DNA of 64,000 nucleotides from an uncultured Clostridia bacterium (GTDB lineage Bacteria; Bacillota; Clostridia; Christensenellales; Borkfalkiaceae), in the NCBI GenBank assembly GCA_944338165.1, contig CALVLN010000005.1:79077-143076 (forward strand), given 5' to 3'. A program made the position numbers and the translations under genes. Every line of letters starts with the position of its first letter. Positions within the stretch are counted from its first letter, which is position 1. The notes under the pieces were generated by a model, which was not told the origin of the DNA, did no database searches, and worked only from the letters and a program-made list of their open reading frames with translations. Below, piece by piece: positions 34,447 through 42,840 of this stretch.

Positions 34447-36021
34447 TCAGCCCTGCGATTCGACGTATTCGTCGAAGGTGACGTTCTTATCGTACACCTT
34501 GGTGCCGTCGAGCACGAGGATGCGGTTGCAGACGGTGTTCATCAGCTCCTCATCGTGCGAGGTGAGCAGCATGCAGCCCTTGAACGACGTCAGCCCGTTG
34601 TTGAGCGCGGTGATGGATTCGAGGTCGAGATGGTTGGTCGGCTCATCGAAGATGAGGAAGTTTCCGCCCTCGAGCATCATCTTGGCGAGCATACAGCGCA
34701 CCTTTTCGCCGCCCGAAAGCACCTTTGCCTGCTTGGTCGCCTCCTCGCCGGAAAAGAGCATGCGCCCCAGCCAGCCGCGCAGATACTCCTCGTAATGATC
34801 TTTGCTGAACTGCGACAGCCACTGCACGAGCGTGAGCCCGCACCCGTCGAAAAACTCGTTGTTGTTCTGCGGGAAGTAGGACGCCGTGATCGTCTTGCCC
34901 CACTTGACCGTCCCCGCATCCGGCTGCTCCTTGCCCATGAGGATATCGTAAAGCATGGTGACGGCGGTCGACTTATCGCACAAAACGCCGATCTTGTCGC
35001 CCCGCTGCACGGTGAAGGAAACGTTCTCGAAATACCCTTCCTTGGTGAGCCCCTCCACCTCGAGGATGTCGTTGCCGATCTCCCGCTCGTACTTGAAATC
35101 GATGAAGGGATATTTTCTCAGCGACGGCTTGAAATCGGAAATTGTGAGCTTTTCCAGTTCCTTTTTGCGCGCAGTCGCCTGCCGCGATTTGCTCGCGTTC
35201 GCCGCAAAGCGGGCGATGAACTCTTTGAGTTCCGCAGCGCGCTGCTCCGCCTTCTTGTTGGCTTCCTTCTGCTGCCGCGCCAAAAGCTGCGTCGTCTGAT
35301 ACCAGAAATCGTAATTGCCGAGGAAAATGTTGATCTTGCCGTAATCGACGTCGCAGATGTGCGTGCAGACCTTGTTGAGGAAATGGCGGTTGTGCGAGAC
35401 GATGATGATGGTATTTTCAAAGTTCAGCAGATAATTTTCCAGCCAGCGCACCGTCTTCAAGTCGAGGTTGTTGGTCGGCTCGTCCAAAAGCAGCACGTCG
35501 GGATTGCCGAAAAGCGCCTGCGCCAGCAGCACGCGCACCTTCTGCTTGGCGTCGAGGTCCCCCATGCGCATGTGATGCAGTTCGGGCGGGATGTCCAGCT
35601 CGTTTAAAAGCGTCTCCGCCTCGCTCTCCGCCTCCCAGCCGCCGAGTTCGGCAAATTCGCTCTCGAGTTCGGACGCGCGCACGCCGTCCTCCTCGGTAAA
35701 ATCCGCGTGCGCATACAGCGCGTCTTTTTCGTCCATGACCTCCACGAGGCGCTTGTGCCCGAGCATGACGGTCCGCAGCACCGTCTCGAAGTCGTATTTG
35801 TTCTGATTCTGCGCGAGGACGGACATGCGCTCGTTTTTGCCGAGCACCACCTCCCCCTTATTGGGTTCGATCTCGCCCGAAAGCACCTTGAGGAAGGTAG
35901 ACTTCCCCGCGCCGTTTGCGCCGATGATGCCGTAGCAGTTCCCGCCCGTGAATTTGATGTTTACGTCCTCGAAAAGTTTTTTGCTGCCGTATTGCAGACT
36001 GACGCCCGTCACCTGTAACAT
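34447..36021 (-). CDS. ABC-F family ATPase (YbiT/YkpA-like)
   Basis: 524 residues, two ATPase domains joined by a charged helical linker (~240-300), no membrane segments: the ABC-F layout of ribosome-binding translation factors. The first domain has Walker A GANGAGKST and Walker B LLLDEPTNNLD. The second has a normal Walker B (LIFDEPTNHLD) and signature LSGGEK, but its Walker A is degenerate (GVLCDKSTAVT, lacking the GxxGxGK pattern). The family acts on ribosomes; no antibiotic-resistance role can be inferred. Confidence 0.88.
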   Translation of the reverse strand: MLQVTGVSLQYGSKKLFEDVNIKFTGGNCYGIIGANGAGKSTFLKVLSGEIEPNKGEVVLGKNERMSVLAQNQNKYDFETVLRTVMLGHKRLVEVMDEKDALYAHADFTEEDGVRASELESEFAELGGWEAESEAETLLNELDIPPELHHMRMGDLDAKQKVRVLLAQALFGNPDVLLLDEPTNNLDLKTVRWLENYLLNFENTIIIVSHNRHFLNKVCTHICDVDYGKINIFLGNYDFWYQTTQLLARQQKEANKKAEQRAAELKEFIARFAANASKSRQATARKKELEKLTISDFKPSLRKYPFIDFKYEREIGNDILEVEGLTKEGYFENVSFTVQRGDKIGVLCDKSTAVTMLYDILMGKEQPDAGTVKWGKTITASYFPQNNNEFFDGCGLTLVQWLSQFSKDHYEEYLRGWLGRMLFSGEEATKQAKVLSGGEKVRCMLAKMMLEGGNFLIFDEPTNHLDLESITALNNGLTSFKGCMLLTSHDEELMNTVCNRILVLDGTKVYDKNVTFDEYVESQG

Positions 36022-36054
36022 GTCTTACCTCGTATTCCTTATTTTACCTCACCT

Positions 36055-36083
36055 ATCATACCACAACTTGCCGCTTTTATCAA
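36055..36083 (-). promoter_or_regulatory. Promoter of the ABC-F gene
   Basis: TTGATA (36078-36083), 17 bases, TATGAT (36055-36060). Confidence 0.75.
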
Positions 36084-36090
36084 ACAAAAC

Positions 36091-36152
36091 GGGCGGTAAA
36101 ACACAAAAATACCGCCCGCTCCGCAAAAAAAGCCCCCGAAAAGGGAGCTTTT
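36091..36152 (-). terminator. Tandem terminators after the DUF368 gene
   Basis: First hairpin: a seven-pair stem at 36131-36150 followed by seven T. Second hairpin: GGGCGGTA with TACCGCCC (36091-36117), followed by GTTTTG on the minus strand. Confidence 0.75.
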
Positions 36153-36153
36153 C

Positions 36154-37134
36154 TCACGTTTCTTCTCCGCCGCGTTCGGGAAGGACGATCGCTTCCGGTT
36201 CCCGCGTCTTCCTGCGCGCGGTCCGCACGAAGAGATAGGAGACGGCAAACCCGGCAAGCAGCAGCGCCACCGCCGCCACCCAGTATCCCGCGGCGAGCGG
36301 CAGCGTCTCAAAGGTCAGTCCGACGTCCTTGGCGGTGGAGATATACACCGTGGGGATGGAGCCGACGATAAACCCGAAGATGGCGTAATAAGTCCCGCGC
36401 GGATACCTGCGCAGCAAAAATTTCATCACCACGGAGATCAGGAAGAACCCGACGACGATGCCCGCGCCCACGCAGCCGAGCACCCCCACGCACGTCCAGA
36501 ACTCCTTCAGGCGGAAAAAGTAATCGGTGATCATCGTCACGATCGGGTTGTAATACCCGAAGATGAGCAGCAGCATGGAACCGGAAATGCCCGGGATGAC
36601 GAGCGCGCAGGAGCCGACTGCGCCGATGATAAACAGCAGCACGTATCCCCACGCATCGAGGGAAAACAGATCGACGTCGCCCGCCGTCGGCAAAAAGCTG
36701 AGGCACGCCGCCGAGACCAGCGCGAGAAGCAGCGGAACCAGGAGAACGGGCTTGAATCCCCCCATCTTTTCCGTGATGGACGGAAGCCCGCCGAGCGCCA
36801 GCCCGACAAACAGGCAGACCGTGGGGATGGGATAGGCGTTGAGCGCCCAGCCGAGCGGAAACAGCAGCGCCGCCGCGCCGAGGATGAGCCCGATGCCGAT
36901 GGGCAGCAGCGTCAGAAAGCTGCGCTTAAAATCGCGGAAAATATCGGCGATGGCGCCGACGAGTTTTTCATAAATGCCGAGGATCGCTGCCACGGATCCC
37001 CCCGAAAAGCCGGGAATGATGAAGGCGACGCCGATGAGCACGCCGCAGAAAAGATCGCGGAAAAAGCCGCGCACGCCGCCCGTTCCGCCGCCTGCCTTTT
37101 CGCCCCCGCCGTTTTGCGTAATCTGTTCGTCCAA
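36154..37134 (-). CDS. popT: DUF368 family membrane protein (undecaprenyl-phosphate translocase, PopT type)
   Basis: 326 residues with about nine hydrophobic segments. The DUF368 hallmark sequences are present twice as an inverted-repeat-like pair: GVAFIIPGFSGGSVAAILGIYE near residue 35 and CALVIPGISGSMLLLIFGYY near 175. DUF368 proteins have been shown to return undecaprenyl phosphate across the membrane for wall synthesis. Start TTG 37134 with AAAGGAG upstream; promoter with TATAAT near 37186. The N-terminal 20 residues are Gly-rich. Confidence 0.85.
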   Translation of the reverse strand: MDEQITQNGGGEKAGGGTGGVRGFFRDLFCGVLIGVAFIIPGFSGGSVAAILGIYEKLVGAIADIFRDFKRSFLTLLPIGIGLILGAAALLFPLGWALNAYPIPTVCLFVGLALGGLPSITEKMGGFKPVLLVPLLLALVSAACLSFLPTAGDVDLFSLDAWGYVLLFIIGAVGSCALVIPGISGSMLLLIFGYYNPIVTMITDYFFRLKEFWTCVGVLGCVGAGIVVGFFLISVVMKFLLRRYPRGTYYAIFGFIVGSIPTVYISTAKDVGLTFETLPLAAGYWVAAVALLLAGFAVSYLFVRTARRKTREPEAIVLPERGGEET

Positions 37135-37210
37135 TTCAGGTCTCCTTTTTCAAACGATTTATCGATCCTTCAGACGCCTCTATTATATCCGAAACGCACG
37201 GAAAATACAA

Positions 37211-37699
37211 CTATTTTTCCGAACCTTTCGCAAGCGGCGAAACCCCGCCGCCTGAAAGCAGGGAAAGCCATTCGCCGCAGCCCTGCAGGACGTCGCGGAA
37301 GGTCGCGTCGAAATCGCCCGTATACCACGGATCGGCAATGGCGCGGGGCGTCCCCGCCGCAGAGAGAAGAAGCCGCACTTTCCCCTCGTTGTCTTTCCCT
37401 GCGATGCGCTTTGCGTCGCGCACGTTCGCCTCGTCCATACAGAGGATGAGATCGCACGCGTCGGCGTCCGCCCGCGTGAGGAGAACGGCGCGGTGCGGCA
37501 CGAGCGGGATGTGCTCGGCGGCGAGCTTTTCGCGCGTGCCGCGGTGCGGCGCGCAGCCGATGGCATCCGTATGCGCGGCGGCGGAAGAAACGCGGATCTC
37601 CCCCTCCATGCCGCGCGCCCTTACGAGGTGCGCCATGACGCTCTCCGCCATCGGCGAACGGCAGATGTTCCCGTGGCAAAGAAAGATAATACTGAACAC
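37211..37699 (-). CDS. Low-molecular-weight protein-tyrosine phosphatase
   Basis: 162 residues. The phosphate loop CHGNICRSP at the N-terminus fits C-x5-R-S, and the general acid loop is DPWYTGDF. Family members dephosphorylate tyrosine or arginine residues; the threonine/isoleucine in the loop that separates arginine phosphatases is ILE here (NICRS), as in YwlE-type arginine phosphatases, though this alone does not decide it. A stand-alone gene upstream of popT. Confidence 0.88.
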   Translation of the reverse strand: MFSIIFLCHGNICRSPMAESVMAHLVRARGMEGEIRVSSAAAHTDAIGCAPHRGTREKLAAEHIPLVPHRAVLLTRADADACDLILCMDEANVRDAKRIAGKDNEGKVRLLLSAAGTPRAIADPWYTGDFDATFRDVLQGCGEWLSLLSGGGVSPLAKGSEK

Positions 37700-37792
37700 T
37701 GTGTCCTCCTACCGACGCATGCGGCGCGATTGGCGTTGATGCGTCCGTTTTTTTGTGAAACTTCTAACGAATATAAAATAAATTGGAAATTT

Positions 37793-37846
37793 TTTTTGGC
37801 ATAATTGCCAAAAATCCTTGCCTTTCTTGCGCGAGAAGTGTATAAT
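37793..37846 (+). promoter_or_regulatory. Promoter of the XRE regulator with adjacent perfect palindrome
   Basis: TTTTTGGCA-TAAT-TGCCAAAAA (37793-37814), a perfect 9-4-9 dyad, sits 3 bases before the -35 TTGCCT (37818-37823). A 17-base spacer and TATAAT (37841-37846) follow, with the ATG six bases later. The dyad is a candidate operator for the encoded regulator. Confidence 0.65.
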
Positions 37847-37852
37847 GGAACC

Positions 37853-38056
37853 ATGAAGATTTTTTCAGAACGGCTCATGGAACTGAGAAAAGAACGAGGC
37901 CTTTCACAAGCGACACTGGCAAGGGATTTGAGCGTCAGCCTGGGAATCGTATGTTACTGGGAGACTAACAAGAGCGACCCTACCGCTTCAAACATTGCAA
38001 AGATCGCGAGATATTTCAACGTGCCTTCGGACTATTTACTCGGTCTTTCCGATTGA
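37853..38056 (+). CDS. Small XRE-family transcriptional regulator
   Basis: 67 residues consisting almost only of a Cro/C1-type helix-turn-helix (FSERLMELRKERGLSQATLARDLSV, then WETNKSDPTASNIAKIARYFNVPSDYLLGL). No separate dimerisation or ligand domain. Monocistronic, between a palindrome and a strong terminator, and apparently translated from a leaderless mRNA. Targets unknown. Confidence 0.88.
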   Translation: MKIFSERLMELRKERGLSQATLARDLSVSLGIVCYWETNKSDPTASNIAKIARYFNVPSDYLLGLSD

Positions 38057-38146
38057 GCGATCAAGGAAGCCCTTTACCCCATCGGTCCGCGGCATCGCGG
38101 ATCCGCGCCGGGATCGCCCCGGCCGCCGCTCTCAAGAGCAAAATTT

Positions 38147-38177
38147 ACGTTCTGCCGTACGGCAGAACGTTTTTTTT
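38147..38177. terminator. Bidirectional terminator
   Basis: ACGTTCTGCC with GGCAGAACGT around GTAC, followed by eight T. It lies between the XRE gene and the convergent M50 gene. The stretch 38057-38146 holds nothing else visible. Confidence 0.9.
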
Positions 38178-38207
38178 ATTTTATTGTGCCCATCGGGCAA
38201 ATATCGT

Positions 38208-39284
38208 TCAGCCGTCGATGCGCCCGATAAAGACTTCTTCGAGTGCGGCGATGCCGCGAACGGGCTCCTCCGCGGCGGCGGAACGCGCCTCGGCGAGCAT
38301 CGCGGAAGCGTCCCTGCCGGTGGCGCATTCGTAGGCGGCCATGGCGCGGAAATAGGCGCACGTCCCTTTGGCGTAAGCGGCGTCGGCGAGGTATTCCTCG
38401 GCGCGCTCGGGCGCGTCGGAAAGCACGCAGTCCGCATAGATGAGATCGCAGGCAACGTCGCCGCGGTTGAGCTCCGGCAGATATTCGTACAGGGAGCGCA
38501 GCCGTTCCAGCTCGGAAAGCGCGCGCTCCTCCTTTCCCGCCCAGAAGTTATACTGCCAGCGCAGCTGCGTCAGCGCCTGAAATCCCCCGTCGTCCTCGCG
38601 CACGGCGGGAACGTCGTACAAAAGCTGCTCGCTCACGTCGGAATACGTCCCGCGGGAGAGGATCCCCTGCGCCGCAAGCACGTGCAGCGCTACCACGGCG
38701 GAAGGCTCGCGGCGGAGAAGCGAACGCACCATCCCGCCGTCCGTCTTGCCGGTCGCCGTCTCCGCGGGATACAGGCAGGACGCCGCCTCCAGCAAGCTGA
38801 GCGGCGCAAACAACTGGAAAAAGTACAGCACGGGGTGCATCGGCAGCAAAAACGTGAGAAGCAGCGCAACGCCGTATGCGAGGTTGAAGATCGCCCCGCC
38901 CAGGGAATAGACGATCATGCGGCGCTCGAGATTGCGGTCGTCCCGGGGATACATCTCGCAGGAGCCCGCCACGTCGCGGTGCCGCAGCCACTGCAGCTTC
39001 ACCTTGTCGCCGATGCGGACGAGGCGCAGCCAGCCGAAGCGGACGGAAGAAAAATGCATGCCGGACAGAAAGCCGAACGCGAGATGCCCCAGCTCATGCA
39101 CGAGCGTGTTGAGCGGCAGGAGGATGAGGACGGCTACGGCAAAGCCGAACGCCCACAAAAACCCTTGATCCGCGCGCGCCGGATCGATGGCGGTGCAGGC
39201 GACGATGACCGTCCCGATGACGGCGATGAGCCCGCATATGATGAGAAACGCGCGGTAAGCGCCCGATTTCGAGATCCCGCTCAT
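38208..39284 (-). CDS. M50-like membrane metalloprotease
   Basis: 358 residues. Membrane segments near 12-33, 43-62 and two around 130-175; the second contains HELGH (NTLVHELGHLAFGF), the zinc motif of site-2-protease-type M50 peptidases. The C-terminal half (~200-358) is helical, with TPR-like spacing. In this family an NPDG-like third-ligand motif is expected; only a weaker NLAYG-type stretch was seen. It is the last gene of yabP-yabQ-divIC-ppx, overlapping ppx by ATGA. Confidence 0.75.
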   Translation of the reverse strand: MSGISKSGAYRAFLIICGLIAVIGTVIVACTAIDPARADQGFLWAFGFAVAVLILLPLNTLVHELGHLAFGFLSGMHFSSVRFGWLRLVRIGDKVKLQWLRHRDVAGSCEMYPRDDRNLERRMIVYSLGGAIFNLAYGVALLLTFLLPMHPVLYFFQLFAPLSLLEAASCLYPAETATGKTDGGMVRSLLRREPSAVVALHVLAAQGILSRGTYSDVSEQLLYDVPAVREDDGGFQALTQLRWQYNFWAGKEERALSELERLRSLYEYLPELNRGDVACDLIYADCVLSDAPERAEEYLADAAYAKGTCAYFRAMAAYECATGRDASAMLAEARSAAAEEPVRGIAALEEVFIGRIDG

Positions 39285-40141
39285 TTCAGCAACCTCCGAA
39301 TCACATATCCTTCCTGATTGTCGCGGTCGGACGCGTACACGCAGTCAAGCCGCAGTTTTTCCATGATGCGGGAGAGCAGCAGCGTCCCGCCGCCGATGAT
39401 GTCGGCGCGCTTTACGTCCATTCCGGGGAGCGCCCTGCGCGCATCCGCCGGAAGATGAAGCAGCCGCCCGGCGAGCGCCTTCACGGCCTCTGCCGTCATG
39501 CAGTGATCCTGTATCTTGTGCGGATCGTACACGGGAAGCGCCTGAAGCAGAGCGGAGACCGTAGTCGCCGTGCCCCCCACCGCGTATACGCGTATTTTTT
39601 CGGGGCATCCTTCCAAAGCGGAAAGCACAGGCCCGATGTGCGCGGAGAGCGCGGCTTCGTCCTGCCCGCAGCGATCGTAAAGGCGCACCGCGCCGACGTC
39701 CATGCTGACGGAAAAGACGATCTTCCCGCCCCTGCGCACGCACACTTCCGTGCTGGCGCCGCCGATGTCGACGATGCCGCCGTCCGCCGCCCCGAGCGCG
39801 CCGGAGAGGCCGAGCATCGCCTCCTCTTCGCCCGAGACGACGTCGACGTCCAGCCCGCAGAGCGCGCGGACGCGCGCACGGAATTCGCCGCCGTTTTCCG
39901 CACGGCGCACGGCTGCGGTGGCAAAGGCGCAGACGGCGTCCGCCCCCTCCCGCGCGGCGCGTTCCGCACAGTCGGCGACGGCGCGCGCCGTGCGCTCCAT
40001 CGCCTCCTCGCGGAGAACGGGGCGCCCCTCGATGCCCTCGCCGAGCCGGGTGGTGATCACGTGCTTATACAAAGTAGTTCCGTCCGCCCACATCATCAGG
40101 CGGACGGAATTGGAACCGATGTCGATCACACCGAATTTCAT
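39281..40141 (-). CDS. ppx: Ppx/GppA family exopolyphosphatase
   Basis: 286 residues, the ASKHA-fold catalytic part only. FGVIDIGSNSVRLMMW is the phosphate-1 loop, FATAAVRRA and GIVDIGGASTEV follow, and AVGGTATT is near the end. It hydrolyses polyphosphate or the pentaphosphate alarmone pppGpp; the two cannot be told apart here. It starts three bases after divIC. The longer form's C-terminal HD domain is absent. Confidence 0.88.
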   Translation of the reverse strand: MKFGVIDIGSNSVRLMMWADGTTLYKHVITTRLGEGIEGRPVLREEAMERTARAVADCAERAAREGADAVCAFATAAVRRAENGGEFRARVRALCGLDVDVVSGEEEAMLGLSGALGAADGGIVDIGGASTEVCVRRGGKIVFSVSMDVGAVRLYDRCGQDEAALSAHIGPVLSALEGCPEKIRVYAVGGTATTVSALLQALPVYDPHKIQDHCMTAEAVKALAGRLLHLPADARRALPGMDVKRADIIGGGTLLLSRIMEKLRLDCVYASDRDNQEGYVIRRLLK

Positions 40142-40144
40142 ACG

Positions 40145-40414
40145 TCACTTGTCGGACGGGAAACGGAACCCGTACTCATAAGCGAGCTGTTCCAGATATT
40201 CCTTCGTCTTATAATATTCGTATTTGTTCTCGCCGTCGGCGATGAGCTGCTCGAGCGCCTCCACTTCCTCGTTCATCTTGTCCACCTCCGCGCGCCGGAC
40301 GCCGATCTGCACCAGCTGGAAGATGATGACGATGAGGAGGAACAGGAGCAGGAGCGAGCCCGCGATCGTCGCGGCGATCACGATTTTTTTCGTTCTCTCT
40401 TGCTGATCGGGCAT
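40145..40414 (-). CDS. divIC: Septum formation initiator, DivIC/FtsB type
   Basis: 89 residues: short basic cytoplasmic tail, one membrane helix (~12-33), then a coiled coil (VRRAEVDKMNEEVEALEQLI) and the YLEQLAYEYGFRFPSDK ending typical of DivIC. Bacillus and Clostridium carry divIC right after yabP-yabQ, as here, which supports the call. It overlaps yabQ by 37 bases. Confidence 0.88.
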   Translation of the reverse strand: MPDQQERTKKIVIAATIAGSLLLLFLLIVIIFQLVQIGVRRAEVDKMNEEVEALEQLIADGENKYEYYKTKEYLEQLAYEYGFRFPSDK

Positions 40415-40764
40415 GATTTCCGTCCTTTTTTCCGTGCAGGCCGCAGCCTGCCTGCGATTTTCTTGCCCTTATTATATACGATTTTTCCAAAAAAAGCAAT
40501 GATTTCATGGATACTTTTTCGATAAAGAAAAAGTCCCGCAAGGCAGCCCGGCAAATGATACAGGCGGAATGCGGGCAGCGAAAAATGCAGAGAAAAGAGC
40601 AGATAAAGCAGGGAAAGAACGGCAAAAAAGGCGACGTCGCAGAAAAACGCCGCCGCCCCGCCCCCGAGCCGCCTGCCCAGCAGGGACGCCCCGTCGTAAA
40701 AGATCCCGCCCGAAACGCCGCAGAGCATACAGACGAGAAGGGCAAAAAATTCCCCGCCCTTCAT
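40378..40764 (-). CDS. yabQ: Spore cortex biosynthesis protein YabQ
   Basis: 128 residues with hydrophobic segments near 5-25, 38-60 and 65-90, and a very basic C-terminus. YabQ is a mother-cell membrane protein needed for the spore cortex in Bacillus. Identification rests on YDGASLLGRRLGGG, the family's membrane pattern and the yabP-yabQ-divIC order. It overlaps yabP by ATGA. Confidence 0.8.
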   Translation of the reverse strand: MKGGEFFALLVCMLCGVSGGIFYDGASLLGRRLGGGAAAFFCDVAFFAVLSLLYLLFSLHFSLPAFRLYHLPGCLAGLFLYRKSIHEIIAFFGKIVYNKGKKIAGRLRPARKKGRKSCPISKRERKKS

Positions 40765-41009
40765 CGGAAAAGGCGGAAGGCGGCGCCGAAGCGCACGCTC
40801 GTCACCTGTCCGCTCGCGGCAAAATTGCCGTTCCCCTGCGAAAAGGACAGGATCTTCAGCCCCGTCCCCGCGATCTGCACCCGCTTGCCCGCCACGGTCA
40901 GCGAGATGGCGTTTTCCGAAAAACTGTCCACCCGCTCCACGCCCGTCAGCGTCAGCCGCCTGCCCTGCTCGAGCGTCATCACGCTCTCCGTCCCTTTCGG
41001 CTCTTCCAT
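40761..41009 (-). CDS. yabP: Sporulation protein YabP
   Basis: 82 residues with the YabP/YqfC fold: EQGRRLTLTGVERVDSFSENAISLTVAGKRVQIAGTGLKI is its core (each motif short, e.g. LTLTGVERVDSF). YabP is a spore-coat/cortex assembly protein expressed under sigma-E. It starts six bases after a sigma-E-like -10, so probably on a leaderless mRNA. First gene of the yabPQ-divIC-ppx-M50 operon. Confidence 0.88.
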   Translation of the reverse strand: MEEPKGTESVMTLEQGRRLTLTGVERVDSFSENAISLTVAGKRVQIAGTGLKILSFSQGNGNFAASGQVTSVRFGAAFRLFR

Positions 41010-41015
41010 GTTCCT

Positions 41016-41044
41016 ATCCTATGCGGAAGGCCGCGGCAATATGA
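41016..41044 (-). promoter_or_regulatory. Sigma-E promoter of yabP-yabQ
   Basis: The -35 TCATATT (41038-41044) matches the sigma-E consensus fully. A 14-base spacer follows, then CATAGGAT (41016-41023), 6 of 8. The divIC and ppx genes downstream may need another promoter for vegetative growth, which was not identified. Confidence 0.7.
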
Positions 41045-41046
41045 AA

Positions 41047-41070
41047 GGCGGGCGCACGGATGCGCCCGCC
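41047..41070 (-). terminator. Terminator of the first ABC exporter operon
   Basis: A ten-base perfect GC stem (41047-41056 with 41061-41070), followed on the minus strand by only TTT. It ends 2 bases from the yabP -35. Confidence 0.6.
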
Positions 41071-41076
41071 TTCTCG

Positions 41077-42840
41077 TCACTCCCCGGCAAACTGCGAATT
41101 GTAGAGGGAAGCGTAAAATCCGTTCTGTGCGAGCAGCCCCTCGTGCGTGCCCTGCTCGATCACGTTGCCGTCCTTCATCACGAGGATGAGATCGGCATTC
41201 TTGATGGTGGAAAGGCGGTGGGCGATGACGAAACTCGTCCTGCCGCGCGTCAGATTGTCCATCGCCTCCTGGATGACCTCCTCGGTGCGCGTGTCGACGT
41301 TGCTCGTCGCCTCGTCGAGGATGAGCATGGGCGCGTTCTCCACCATGGCGCGGGCAATGGTGATCAGCTGTTTCTGCCCGCCGGAGATCTCGTCGGGATT
41401 TTCCACGTAATGACCGAGCCCGCCCGGCTGCGTGGCGACGTAATGGGAGATCCCCGCCGCCTCGCACGCCTCCTTCAGCCGTTCTTCGGGGACGTCCTTG
41501 CAATAGGCGATGTTCTCGCGCAGCGTGCCCTCGAACATCCAGGTATCCTGCAGGACCATGCCGAACAGGTCGTGGATCTCCTCGCGCGGCATATCCTTGA
41601 CGGAAACGCCGTCGATCAGGATGTCCCCGCCGTCCATCTCGTAGAACCGCATGAGCAGGTTGACCATCGTGGTCTTGCCCGCCCCCGTCGGCCCGACGAT
41701 CGCGACCTTCCAGCCCGGCTGCACCTTCGCCGAAAAATCGGGGATGATGATGCGGGATTCATCGTATCCGAAGCGCACGTGGCGGAATTCCACCTCCCCG
41801 CGCACGCCGCCCGTGAGCTGCCGCACCTTGCCGCTCTCGTCGGAAAGTTCCTCCTCGTTCAAAAACCCGAAGACGCGCGTGCTCGCCGCCGCCGCGCTCT
41901 GCAGCACGTTGAAGGCCTGCGCGATCTGCGAAAGCGGGCTCTGGAAGAGGTTGACGTAGACGAGGAACGCGGAAAGCATCCCATAATCGGCGCTGCCTTC
42001 TGCGATCATCAGCCCGGCGACGACGCACACCGCCGCATAGGCAAAGTAGGAAACGAACGTCATGGCGGGCTGCATCGCGCCCGAGAGCGCCTGCGAAAGG
42101 AAGGTGCTGCGACGCAGGCGGCGATTGGTCTTTTCAAAGTCCTCGCGGCGCTCCGCTTCGGCGTTGAACGCCTTGACGACGAGCTGCCCCGAATACGTCT
42201 CCTCCACCTTGCCGTTGAGTTCGGCGAGCTCGTTTTGCAGCTTTTTGAACTGCGGCTGGGAGAAGCGCATGATCACGAACATCAGCACCGCCATAAACGG
42301 CACGATGAGAAGCACGGTGAGCGCGAGCTGCCAGCTGGTGACGAACATGGCGATGAGCACGCCGACGAGCATGCACACCGACTGCACGGCCATCGACACC
42401 GACTGCTGCAGGGAATTGCCGATGGTATCCACGTCGTTCGTGACGATGGAGAGCGTATCGCCGTACGGGTGCGCGTCAAAGTATCTGAGCGGCACGCGGT
42501 TGATCTTTGCGGTGATCTCCGCCCGCAGCCCCTTGCACGCCTTCTGCGAGACGGTCGTCATGAGGAAAGACGACACATAGGTGCAAAGCGCGTTGCAGGC
42601 GTAAAAGATCATGAGGATGACGGCAAATTTTGCAAGCGCCCCCATATCGACGGGCGACCCGCCGAAGCTCGCCGTGATGACGTTGACGAGCTCGGAGAGC
42701 ACCTGCGGCGCAAGGATGGAAAGCACCGTCGCCGCCGCCGTGAACAGCAGCGAGAGCAAAACGGGAAGATAATACGGCCTCAGAAAGAGGACGAGCTCCC
42801 CGAGCCCGTGCCGGCGTTTTTGCTGAGATACGTTCGTCAT
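41077..42840 (-). CDS. ABC exporter, transmembrane plus ATPase half, partner B
   Basis: 587 residues: six membrane helices (~25-320) and an ATPase domain with Walker A GPTGAGKT, signature ISGGQKQ, Walker B MLILDEAT followed by the catalytic S (LILDEATSNVD) and H-loop IAHRLST. The canonical glutamate is present. Start 42840 overlaps the upstream partner's stop as ATGA. With its partner it forms a heterodimeric exporter of the multidrug/lipid type. Substrate not deducible. Confidence 0.9.
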   Translation of the reverse strand: MTNVSQQKRRHGLGELVLFLRPYYLPVLLSLLFTAAATVLSILAPQVLSELVNVITASFGGSPVDMGALAKFAVILMIFYACNALCTYVSSFLMTTVSQKACKGLRAEITAKINRVPLRYFDAHPYGDTLSIVTNDVDTIGNSLQQSVSMAVQSVCMLVGVLIAMFVTSWQLALTVLLIVPFMAVLMFVIMRFSQPQFKKLQNELAELNGKVEETYSGQLVVKAFNAEAERREDFEKTNRRLRRSTFLSQALSGAMQPAMTFVSYFAYAAVCVVAGLMIAEGSADYGMLSAFLVYVNLFQSPLSQIAQAFNVLQSAAAASTRVFGFLNEEELSDESGKVRQLTGGVRGEVEFRHVRFGYDESRIIIPDFSAKVQPGWKVAIVGPTGAGKTTMVNLLMRFYEMDGGDILIDGVSVKDMPREEIHDLFGMVLQDTWMFEGTLRENIAYCKDVPEERLKEACEAAGISHYVATQPGGLGHYVENPDEISGGQKQLITIARAMVENAPMLILDEATSNVDTRTEEVIQEAMDNLTRGRTSFVIAHRLSTIKNADLILVMKDGNVIEQGTHEGLLAQNGFYASLYNSQFAGE

